From Bradyrhizobium commune (GTDB taxonomy: Bacteria > Pseudomonadota > Alphaproteobacteria > Rhizobiales > Xanthobacteraceae), in the NCBI RefSeq assembly GCF_015624505.1, contig NZ_CP061379.1:4278001-4342000 (forward strand): 64,000 nt of DNA, in the 5' to 3' direction. Within the stretch, counting starts at the first letter, position 1. Each line of letters starts with the position of its first letter. This document shows, piece after piece, positions 51,507 through 59,012 of this stretch. A program made the position numbers and the translations under genes. The notes below the pieces were generated by a model. It was not told where the DNA came from, did no database searches, and saw only the letters and a program-made list of their open reading frames with translations.

Positions 51507-52784
51507 CTACGCCTTCTCCACCCCGCACCATTCGGCGATGAACAGCGCCATCGCCTTGGTCGTCTTCTTCAACGACTCCAGCTCAACATATTCGTTGAAG
51601 CCGTGCATCTCGCCGCCGCTGGCCCCGAAGCAGAGGCTCGGGATGCCGTGATTGAGGCCGTAGAAACGGGTGTCGGTGAGCGCGGTGAAGACGAGATCCT
51701 CGACCGCGCCGCCATAGACCTTGTTGAAGGCCTTGCCGAAAGCTGCTTCCGGCGCGGCCGAGTCAGTCAGTTCATAGCCTTCCGACAGGAAGCCGGACCA
51801 TTCGACCTCCGGCGGGTTGTTGGCAAGGAAGCGGTGGTTGCGCGAGGCAGCAGCAACGCAGGCCAAAATCTCCTTCTGGTGATCGGCCACCGACCAGCCC
51901 GGCAACACGGCAATGCGGCAATCGACATCGCACCAGGCCGGCACGCTCGAGGCCCAGTCACCGCCCTTGATGATGCCGGGATTGAGGTTGATGGGATGGT
52001 TGATCGTCCCAAAGTGACGATCGGCCTTGGCGCGCTCGTTCCACTCGAGCTCGAGCTTTTGCAGCGCCTGGATCAGGTGATAGGCCGCCATGATTGCGTT
52101 CGCGCCCGATCCGGCATGCGCGACGTGGACGGGATGGCCCTTCACGCGCAGGCGAAACCAGATCACGCCGACCTGCGAGCGCACCATCTTGCCGGCGGTC
52201 GGCTCCGGGATGAAGCAGGCATCCGCACGATAGCCGCGCTGAAGCGTTGAGAGCGCGCCGACGCCGGTGCTCTCCTCCTCGATTACGGACTGGAAGTGAA
52301 TCCGCGCCGTCGGCTTGAGGCCCGCGGCCTTGATCGCATCGAGCGCATAGAGCGCGCCGATCGTGCCCGACTTCATGTCGCAGGCGCCGCGGCCGAACAT
52401 CTTGCCGTCCTTGATGACGGGCGAGAACGGCGGCGTGTCCCACAATTCCAGCGGCCCTGCCGGCACCACGTCGCAGTGGCCCTGGAGGATCAGCGACTTG
52501 CCCGCCTCGGTCATCGGACGATAGGTCCCGACCACGCTGCGCGCCTTGGAGAAATCATGCTCGATCGGACCGAAGCCGCGCAGATCCCTGAGATCGTCGA
52601 CCTTGATGTGCCAATCGTCGACCTCATAGCCGCGCTGGCGCAGCAGGTCGCCGATCATGTCCTGGCATGGTCCCTCCGCTCCGCGGGTCGAGGGGATCGC
52701 GACGAAATCGCTTGTGGTCGCAAGCTGGGCTTCGAAGCCGGCATCGACGGCGTCAAGAATCCTCTGCTGCGTGTCGGCATTCAT
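51507..52784 (-). CDS. M20 family metallopeptidase (ArgE/DapE-type deacylase)
   Basis: 425 residues. The metal motifs LILQGHCDVVPAGPLELW, FGRGACDMKSGTIGALYALD and VIEEESTGVGALS are those of acetylornithine deacetylase-related enzymes. FYGLNHGIPSLCFGASGGEMHGFNE carries the last ligand. It is longer than ArgE and of the subgroup often annotated 'ArgE/DapE family deacylase' with an unknown substrate. The ATG at 52784 was chosen. It is not in an arginine operon. Confidence 0.88.
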   Translation of the reverse strand: MNADTQQRILDAVDAGFEAQLATTSDFVAIPSTRGAEGPCQDMIGDLLRQRGYEVDDWHIKVDDLRDLRGFGPIEHDFSKARSVVGTYRPMTEAGKSLILQGHCDVVPAGPLELWDTPPFSPVIKDGKMFGRGACDMKSGTIGALYALDAIKAAGLKPTARIHFQSVIEEESTGVGALSTLQRGYRADACFIPEPTAGKMVRSQVGVIWFRLRVKGHPVHVAHAGSGANAIMAAYHLIQALQKLELEWNERAKADRHFGTINHPINLNPGIIKGGDWASSVPAWCDVDCRIAVLPGWSVADHQKEILACVAAASRNHRFLANNPPEVEWSGFLSEGYELTDSAAPEAAFGKAFNKVYGGAVEDLVFTALTDTRFYGLNHGIPSLCFGASGGEMHGFNEYVELESLKKTTKAMALFIAEWCGVEKA

Positions 52785-52837
52785 CAGGCAAACTCCGGGC
52801 ATCCAATTGGTCAAGGGTGCGCGCAAGCTAGCCGATT

Positions 52838-53563
52838 TCAGCCGTTCGGGTACTCCACAAAATAAGCATCCCGCAATGCATCTTCGAGCAGTCGGCCTTC
52901 GGAATAGCCATGCAGCGTCGCGGGACGGGTCACGCCGTCGAGCAGCCGCGGGCACGGCTCCGGCGCGCCGAGCACGGTGCGCACCGGGATGCGCTCGGCA
53001 TAGATCGGCAATGCGTAGTCCTCATCATCGTCGGCGACACCCTTGGCGCGGATTTTCGCGGAGGCCTCCTCGATCTCCATGGCGATGAACGAGGTTGCCT
53101 TGATCTCCTGCGTGTTGCTCGCCCGCAGGCTCGCGGTGCGGTCCGGGAAGAAGCGGTCGACCATCGCGATCACCGCGCGCTCTTTCTCCTCGGGGTCGGT
53201 GACGAGATAGGCGGTGCCGAACGCCATCACCGCGCGGTAGTCGGCCGAGTGGTTGAAGCCGCAACGCGCCAGCACGAGACTGTCGAGATGGGCGACCGTC
53301 AGGCACACCCGTTCGCCTCTGGTCTGGTTGCGCAGCATGCGGCTCGCGCTCGAACCATGCCAATAGAGCTTGGTCCCCTCGCGCCAGAAGAAGGTCGGCG
53401 TGCAGTAGGGCTGGCCGTCGATGACATAGGAGACGTGGCACAGCATCGAGGAATCCAGGATGCGGTGAACCGTGTCGTGATCGTAGAAGCCGCGGTCGTG
53501 ACGGCGCTTGACCTGGTTGCGTGCCGAGGTCGGATAGGAATTTTCGGTCTCAGTCGGGCTCAC
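52838..53563 (-). CDS. Pyridoxamine 5'-phosphate oxidase-like FMN-binding protein
   Basis: 241 residues. The split-barrel part (about 20-180) shows VHRILDSSMLCHVSYVIDGQPY and CTPTFFWREGTKLYWHGSSASRM, characteristic of the flavin-nucleotide-binding group that is often encoded beside MocR regulators. It is divergent from such a gene (53641), 78 bp apart. The role may be flavin- or vitamin B6-related, but catalytic residues of true PdxH are not evident. Confidence 0.85.
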   Translation of the reverse strand: MSPTETENSYPTSARNQVKRRHDRGFYDHDTVHRILDSSMLCHVSYVIDGQPYCTPTFFWREGTKLYWHGSSASRMLRNQTRGERVCLTVAHLDSLVLARCGFNHSADYRAVMAFGTAYLVTDPEEKERAVIAMVDRFFPDRTASLRASNTQEIKATSFIAMEIEEASAKIRAKGVADDDEDYALPIYAERIPVRTVLGAPEPCPRLLDGVTRPATLHGYSEGRLLEDALRDAYFVEYPNG

Positions 53564-53640
53564 GGCCGCTCCTCATCGGAACTGGAACAAATTCCACAGC
53601 AGTTGTAGCGGCGGATTTGGTCTGCGATAGTGCCAATTCC

Positions 53641-55110
53641 ATGCAAAAAATTCCGACCAATTCTCTCTCGCCGGCCAAGGCGGAGCTGCCACTCGACCTT
53701 ACGGGCCCGCACATCACGGCCGGCGCCTCGGCGGCGCACCGGCTGTACCAGGCGCTCTGCGAGATGATCGTCTCCGGCCTGGTCAAGCCCGGCGAGCCGT
53801 TGCCGCCGTCGCGGACGCTGGCGAAACAGACCGGATTTCGACGCAACGCCGTCGTCACCGCCTATGAGCGGCTGATCGCAGACGGTTTTGCGGATGCCAC
53901 CGTCGGCTCCGGTACGTTCGTCGCGGCCCGTATCCCCGAACGCGCGGCCGCGCCGAAGAGGCCGAAGGCCGTGGTCGAGGCGCCCAGGCAAGGCGCGCTC
54001 TCGCTCGGCTGCACCCATATCGACGAGCGCGCGGTGCAGCGCTTTCGTGCTTTCGTCGGTCGCCGCATGCGCGCCTTCGGCGCCGAGCACCTGCATTACG
54101 GCGACCCCCGCGGCAGCCGCGAGCTGCGCGTCGCGATCGCCGATCATCTGTTGTCCGCGCGCGGGCTGCGCTGCGACGCCGACCAGATCATGCTGACATC
54201 AGGCACGTTGCATACGCTGCGCATCGTGCTCGGCACGATCCTGAAGGCCAACGATCAGGTCTGGTGCGAAGACCCCGGCTATCCCATTGCGCGCCGGACC
54301 ATCGCGCAGTGCGGTTATCGCACCGTGCCGATTCCCGTCGACGCGAACGGCTTGCAAATCGCCAAGGGCCGGACGGCCGCGCCGGCCGCGCGCGCGGCCT
54401 ATGTGACGCCGTCGCATCAGTTTCCGCTGGGCGTGCAGATGTCGATGCCGCGGCGGCTCGAGCTGCTGGACTGGGCCAAGCAGGCCGGCGCCTTCGTGTT
54501 CGAGGACGATTACGACAGCGAGTTCCGTTACGTCGGCGCGCCGTTGATGTCGCTTGCGGGCATCGATCATCTCCAGCGCGTGATCTACATGGGCACCTTC
54601 GCCAAGACGCTGTTTCCGGGCCTGCGCATCGGCTATTGCGCCCTGCCCGAGCGGCTGATCGCCGACGTGACGGCCGCGCGCGCCGCGCTCGACCGCTTTC
54701 CCGGGACGCTGATGGAAGGCGCGGTCGCCGACATGCTCAATTCCGGTGCCTTCGCCGCCAACCTGAAGCGTGTGCGCAAGCTTTATCGCGAGGCCCGCGA
54801 TGCGCTGGCCGAAACGCTCGAAGCCAAGTCCGACGGCGCGCTCTCCGTGCCCGTGCCGTCGCAGGGCCTGCACCTGGTGGCGCGGTTCGACCCGTCGGTC
54901 GCCCCTTTGGTCGCAGCAGACGCGAAACAGGCGGCCGGCGCGGAAGGCTGGCTGCTGGCCGACACTTATGCGCGGGCGCGTCCTCTGCCCGGCTTTGTGC
55001 TGGGATTTTCCGGGCACGCGGTTCCGCAACTTGTCGCGTCAGCCGAACGGCTCGCGCGAGAGGCACGCACCGCTTTGCGCGCGAAGGCCAAATCACCTCG
55101 GCGGGTGTGA
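53641..55110 (+). CDS. MocR/PdxR-type regulator (GntR wHTH plus aminotransferase domain)
   Basis: 489 residues. An N-terminal GntR winged helix (about 30-100) shows VKPGEPLPPSRTLAKQTGFR and AVVTAYERLIADGFADATVG. A class I aminotransferase-like domain (about 115-480) shows LHYGDPRGSRELRVAIADHL, AAYVTPSHQFPLGVQMSM and the PLP lysine in GTFAKTLFPGLRIGY. Such proteins sense PLP or amino acids. It is divergent from the PNPOx-like gene, a common regulator-target layout. The longer frame from 53521 overlaps that gene and was rejected. Confidence 0.92.
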   Translation: MQKIPTNSLSPAKAELPLDLTGPHITAGASAAHRLYQALCEMIVSGLVKPGEPLPPSRTLAKQTGFRRNAVVTAYERLIADGFADATVGSGTFVAARIPERAAAPKRPKAVVEAPRQGALSLGCTHIDERAVQRFRAFVGRRMRAFGAEHLHYGDPRGSRELRVAIADHLLSARGLRCDADQIMLTSGTLHTLRIVLGTILKANDQVWCEDPGYPIARRTIAQCGYRTVPIPVDANGLQIAKGRTAAPAARAAYVTPSHQFPLGVQMSMPRRLELLDWAKQAGAFVFEDDYDSEFRYVGAPLMSLAGIDHLQRVIYMGTFAKTLFPGLRIGYCALPERLIADVTAARAALDRFPGTLMEGAVADMLNSGAFAANLKRVRKLYREARDALAETLEAKSDGALSVPVPSQGLHLVARFDPSVAPLVAADAKQAAGAEGWLLADTYARARPLPGFVLGFSGHAVPQLVASAERLAREARTALRAKAKSPRRV

Positions 55111-55177
55111 CGAAGGTTCACTATGAGAATCGCACGCCGCTCCCTACATTGCGGCGTCGATGCCGGAACCGCTCATC

Positions 55178-55423
55178 ATGTCACTTCGCCATGCAGCCTG
55201 CCTTTCGCTCCTGCTTGCTGCCGCATTCGCAACGTCAACACACGCAGCCACGGTCGGCCGCGAGCAGGACATCGTGGATCTCAAGCTTGGTCAGCGCGTG
55301 ATGGTGGATGACGGAACCTGCCCGGCCGGACAGGTCAAGGAAGTGCGCGGCGCAAAGATGAGCGACAAGGGGATCGTGCGGATCAGCTCTTGCGTGGCAC
55401 GGTACGGTCCGAAATCGAAGTAA
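55178..55423 (+). CDS. Small secreted protein, DUF6719-like
   Basis: 81 residues from ATG 55178 (another ATG at 55160): signal peptide RHAACLSLLLAAAFATSTHA, mature QDIVDLKLGQRVMVDDGTCP and VRISSCVARYGPK with one Cys in each half. Similar short proteins are frequent in bradyrhizobia. It is convergent with the next gene, their stops 4 bp apart. Confidence 0.7.
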   Translation: MSLRHAACLSLLLAAAFATSTHAATVGREQDIVDLKLGQRVMVDDGTCPAGQVKEVRGAKMSDKGIVRISSCVARYGPKSK

Positions 55424-55427
55424 CGGC

Positions 55428-55793
55428 TTACGACTTCGCCGGATCGAACATGCACTGCAAGGTCGGCTTGGCGATCTTGGTGAAGGTCGGGCCGATCTCG
55501 CCCTGCTTGGCGGCCGGCACCCAATCGGTCTCGATCGTGGGGACGCCGGTCTCGCTGATGCCGCGTAACAGCGCCTCGCGCAGGTCGCGGTCCTCGACGA
55601 CGGCTGCGGCATGATCGTGCAGACAGCCGCAGACCTCTTCCGGATGTTCCCAACGGCCTTGCATGCGCGGAGCGCATTGGCGCACGAACTCGCTGCGCGG
55701 ATCCGGCAGCCGGCTCGGCGCACGCACCTGCGCCTGAGCGGCGCCGATCGTCAGGAGGGAGATGAACGCTGCGGCACAGATACGAAGAAGCAT
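55428..55793 (-). CDS. Small secreted hypothetical protein
   Basis: 121 residues from ATG 55793: signal peptide LLRICAAAFISLLTIGAAQA, then FVRQCAPRMQGRWEHPEEVC and GCLHDHAAAVVEDRDLREAL, with three Cys close together, and a fourth in LQCMFDPAKS. Likely periplasmic and disulfide-bonded. The function is unknown. The longer reading to 56159 has no support. Confidence 0.7.
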   Translation of the reverse strand: MLLRICAAAFISLLTIGAAQAQVRAPSRLPDPRSEFVRQCAPRMQGRWEHPEEVCGCLHDHAAAVVEDRDLREALLRGISETGVPTIETDWVPAAKQGEIGPTFTKIAKPTLQCMFDPAKS

Positions 55794-55827
55794 GATGGCC
55801 TTTGCCGGCTGATTTTCTTGTTCGCGA

Positions 55828-55992
55828 TCAGAAGCGTGCCGCCACAACGATTGGCTGCGGCGCCGTGGTGGTGACCGGCGAGCCGCTGTACTGGAAGGTG
55901 CCGACACCGGGAAGATTGCCGTCGGGCGCGCCTGCAATAGACGATCCGGCGAGCACAAAACCGAAAGCAAGGATGAAGCTGAGCGCGCGCAT
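55828..55992 (-). CDS. Very small secreted peptide
   Basis: 54 residues: signal peptide RALSFILAFGFVLAGSSIAG and a short mature part GVGTFQYSGSPVTTTAPQPIV. GGAGACAAGTCC precedes the ATG at 55992. I recall similar short peptides ending in PIVVAARF in bradyrhizobia. The gap from 55993 to 56595 shows no supported gene. Confidence 0.55.
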   Translation of the reverse strand: MRALSFILAFGFVLAGSSIAGAPDGNLPGVGTFQYSGSPVTTTAPQPIVVAARF

Positions 55993-56595
55993 GGACTTGT
56001 CTCCGGATTGCGTGGCCGGCGGTTCGCCGTGGTCGTTGTGACGCTGATAACCATGCGCCGTTTCTCCCGTGATGCGCCAAAAGCTGAAAATGGTTTCATC
56101 CCAGGTGAGATTTGTTTCGTCGCACCCACGGCGACGACACATTGAGCGGAAAACCTCAATCATTTCAGATAGGGGCGTGGCCGCGCGAACCGGCCCGGGA
56201 GCAACCGCCAGGGCCAGTGGCCGCACCGCGCGCCGCTCGTGGTCATGACCGCGACGTCAGCGCTTCACATGCATTTTACGTTTCTCTGCTGAGAGTGCGC
56301 GAAACGAAGGCCGGTCCGCCGATGAACCTGGGGCGCGTCGGCCGCGACCGAGCCTTCGAAAAACCGACAGGCCCGCCGATCGGGCTGACACGTGAGGGAT
56401 GGCCATCATGATAGCGCGAGATCGCGCAACGGCGCGCGACGCTATTCAGGGGACGGATCGCGCGGATCAAGACTCCATGCGCAACCACGCCGGTTCGCCC
56501 GGCCCAATGGCGCTGCAATCAAGTCGCGGCTATGAGGCCGCACCGCAGGCGTTCGTGCGGCTGACCGGCTCGCACCTCGCGAAACCGCGCGTCAG

Positions 56596-56668
56596 CCGCG
56601 CTGCCGTCACTGATTGAAGAAGTCCGCGCACTTCTGGACGTTCGCGTCGGCCGGCCCCCACGGCATGA
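56596..56668. repeat. 73-bp direct repeat, orphan copy of the creA 3' end
   Basis: Identical to 58244-58316. On the minus strand it encodes MPWGPADANVQKCADFFNQ plus a stop, the C-terminus of CreA, but here without the rest of the gene. The homology also continues as GCGAAACCGCG after an 11-bp difference on the left side. The two copies bracket 1575 bp of small genes. Confidence 0.9.
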
Positions 56669-56691
56669 CCGGTTTGGCCTCGTTGCGGCGG

Positions 56692-57146
56692 TTAGTCGCA
56701 AACCAGGACGCGCCCGCGGCGCCTGTAGACATAGTAACAGTTGCTATCGGCGTCATATCCATAGCGCGAGCTACCATAGCCATAGGCCGCAGCGGCATAG
56801 GCCCCGGCAACATAGGCCGCACGATAACCGTAACGCGACCCGCCATAGCGGTAGCCGCGGCCTCCGAAGCGGCCGTAGCTGACAGATGCAACGCGCGCCG
56901 GGTTCGCAACCGCCGTGCCGCCACGGACGCCCCCAACAGCCCGAAGATCGCCGCGTGGACCGCCTAGGCGAGGCGCTGGACCACCAAGTCCGGCTCGGGG
57001 TCCGCCGCCGGGGCCCGGAGCTGGGGCACCTGCGAATGCGGGAGGGCTCCCTGCTGCGACGGGACCCAGCCACTGACGATGGTTGAGATCGCGCCAAAGG
57101 CCGAGCCTCCGAATGCGGCCAAAGCGGGAACATACATGGTGCTCAT
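56692..57146 (-). pseudogene. Composite or frameshifted Gly/Tyr-rich small protein gene
   Basis: From ATG 57146 the frame reads MSTMYVPALAAFGGSAFGAI plus STIVSGW, a start I know from unrelated short membrane-associated rhizobial proteins. A different frame continues from about 57070 with proline/glycine-rich sequence and then GRFGGRGYRYGGSRYGYRAA, AYGYGSSRYGYDADSNCYYV and RRRGRVLVCD, typical of secreted YG-rich proteins. No single frame gives both, so a frameshift or fusion of two remnants is likely. The open frame 56692-57210 itself lacks a convincing N-terminus. Confidence 0.5.
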
Positions 57147-57213
57147 ACGATCGTCTTTTCTTGTGAGCACGGGGATCGGAAGCGCTCAGTTGAGTATTGC
57201 GACTGCTCACGCA

Positions 57214-57474
57214 CTACTTGGCGCGAACCGCTGCCGCGGACGTGCCCTGGTCGAACACCAATCGGCACGCCTCACTCAGATCCAATTTTCTGTGCCTCAG
57301 GCAACTCTCGACCCGCGCGGGATCGGGAATATCGCTTGCACACAGCCGGAACGCGTCGGACGTGCATGCCGCCCTTTGCTCGGGCGTGCCGCGGTCTTCC
57401 TGTGCAAGGGCAGCGGCGCTGTTGCCCAGCGACGCCACCAACAAGGCTGCTAACGCGATCTTGAACTTGAACAT
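57214..57474 (-). CDS. Small secreted cysteine-containing protein
   Basis: 86 residues: signal peptide FKFKIALAALLVASLGNSAAALA, mature part with EQRAACTSDAFRLCASDIPD and RVESCLRHRKLDLSEACRLV, four Cys in a CxxxxxxC...CxxxxxxxxxxxC arrangement. A type common in bradyrhizobia, function unknown. It lies inside the segment bracketed by the 73-bp repeats. Confidence 0.75.
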   Translation of the reverse strand: MFKFKIALAALLVASLGNSAAALAQEDRGTPEQRAACTSDAFRLCASDIPDPARVESCLRHRKLDLSEACRLVFDQGTSAAAVRAK

Positions 57475-57638
57475 ATCGGATCCTCTCTCCGGTTAAGGCA
57501 TCTGTTTCGTGCGCGGGAAGCGCGATCTTTATTCCCCGAGCAACCCCCGGCACGCGCTTGTGAGTTCGCACTCTTGACACGACCCGTCGCGTCCGGTTTA
57601 TGTGAAATATACGGTGTAGTATATTTAGGAGCTGGAAG

Positions 57639-57836
57639 ATGTCAACCCTTCTGCTGGCGCTCGCACGAGAAAACCCCTGGCCGGGCCTTGCGATCGCCTC
57701 CCTCAATCTGGTGGTGGCCTTGTTTCTCGTGGGCGTGGGCCTGTTGTTGGGGATCACGATTTCACTGGTTGCGTGGCTGCATGCGCTCGTCGAGCGCGAG
57801 CCGGTGCCGGCGCATCACCGAGCCATTCGGTCCTGA
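57639..57836 (+). CDS. Small membrane protein
   Basis: 65 residues with one long hydrophobic stretch (IASLNLVVALFLVGVGLLLG, continuing as ITISLVAWLHALV). TTAGGAGCTGGAAG precedes the ATG. The 60 bp upstream are AT-rich (ATATACGGTGTAGTATATTT), unlike the neighbourhood. The next gene starts 2 bp after the stop, so the two are a transcriptional unit. Not recognised. Confidence 0.6.
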   Translation: MSTLLLALARENPWPGLAIASLNLVVALFLVGVGLLLGITISLVAWLHALVEREPVPAHHRAIRS

Positions 57837-57837
57837 C

Positions 57838-58053
57838 ATGCTGGACATGGTCGAAGTGTTCGATGTTCTCCAGGCAGATCAAAGCGGAAAGGCGGTATGG
57901 ACCGGGCTTACGGGCACGCGAACGGCCCTTCTACGCGACGGATACGTGGTCGACCCGACCGCAATGGCCTATTGCCCGAGGGAATGGGTGGACGAGCGCG
58001 GCTATCTCGACGCCGATCTCGCGCGCAAGCATCCGCGTCCCTGGAGCATCTGA
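57838..58053 (+). CDS. Small hypothetical protein
   Basis: 71 residues: LDMVEVFDVLQADQSGKAVW, then TALLRDGYVVDPTAMAYCPR and a tail rich in charged residues. The start follows the previous stop as TGACATG. No signal peptide. It lies in the segment between the creA-derived repeats. Not recognised. Confidence 0.55.
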   Translation: MLDMVEVFDVLQADQSGKAVWTGLTGTRTALLRDGYVVDPTAMAYCPREWVDERGYLDADLARKHPRPWSI

Positions 58054-58243
58054 CAATGCCGCGGGGTCATGTTGTTGTCGGGAGCCGGACGCCGTGAGCA
58101 GGAGATCCGTTCTGTCGGTGCAAGCGAGCGGCAGGGTTGAGGCGGAACGAACGAAACAACGCATAGGCCGGTTCTTTAGCCGCGCCTGCAGGACTTGCCT
58201 GATGTCGAATAAACGCTTGTTTGCCTTGACCGTCTGCGCGAAA

Positions 58244-58316
58244 CCGCGCTGCCGTCACTGATTGAAGAAGTCCGCGCACTTCTGGACGTTCGCGTCGGCC
58301 GGCCCCCACGGCATGA
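58244..58316. repeat. 73-bp direct repeat, copy within creA
   Basis: Perfect partner of 56596-56668. It includes the last 20 codons and stop of creA and 11 bp beyond. This copy is attached to the complete gene. Confidence 0.9.
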
Positions 58317-58803
58317 TCGGCACCGTCGAGGTCGAGTTCTTCGGCGAACCCTCGATCAGCTTGTCCGAGTAGACCATGTAGACCAGCACGTTGCGCTTGG
58401 CGTCGCAGCCGCGCACGATCTGCATCTTCTTGAAGAACAGCGACCGGCGCTTGCGGAACATGTCGTCGCCCTGATCGAGCTTGTCCTTGAACTTGATCGG
58501 GCCGATCTGGCGGCAGGCCAGCGAGACGTCCGAGACCTCCTCGGCCAGACCCAGCCAGCCCTTGAAGCCACCCTTCTCCGGCACCGTGAAATGACAGGCC
58601 ACGCCCTCGACCTCGGGGTCGTCCAGGCCATAGGTCGCGAGCTTGTCATTGGGGCTCACCCATTTGAACACGGTGGAGCGGCGGAAAATCAGATCCGGCT
58701 CGTCGGCGGCCTGAGCCGACGGCACCGGCACGACCAGGGCCAAGAGCAATAAAGCGAGACTTTTCAAACGGATGTTGGAAAGAGCGGGGAAACGAGATGA
58801 CAT
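58255..58803 (-). CDS. CreA family protein
   Basis: 182 residues: signal peptide NIRLKSLALLLLALVVPVPSAQA and the CreA domain, with FKWVSPNDKLATYGLDDPEV, EGVACHFTVPEKGGFKGWLG, SLFFKKMQIVRGCDAKRNVL and VYMVYSDKLIEGSPKNSTST. CreA is a conserved periplasmic protein of unknown function. Its last 20 codons are duplicated at 56596-56668. It is divergent from the L,D-transpeptidase gene. Confidence 0.92.
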   Translation of the reverse strand: MSSRFPALSNIRLKSLALLLLALVVPVPSAQAADEPDLIFRRSTVFKWVSPNDKLATYGLDDPEVEGVACHFTVPEKGGFKGWLGLAEEVSDVSLACRQIGPIKFKDKLDQGDDMFRKRRSLFFKKMQIVRGCDAKRNVLVYMVYSDKLIEGSPKNSTSTVPIMPWGPADANVQKCADFFNQ

Positions 58804-59012
58804 GAAGTTCTCCGGTCACAAGTCCCTGCAATGTAGGCATGCGCCCGCCGGTCAGGAAGGCGACGGCCACCCCTAGCGGCCCGCCGTTTACCGCTCTGTG
58901 AGGCTTTTTTGCTACGGATTGGACAAAAGTAGCGGACGGCAGAACCGCTGTGCTGGTGAACGCGTATCCCCTCTGCGAAACTAATGTCTGATTTGGATTG
59001 TGGATTCGAGGA

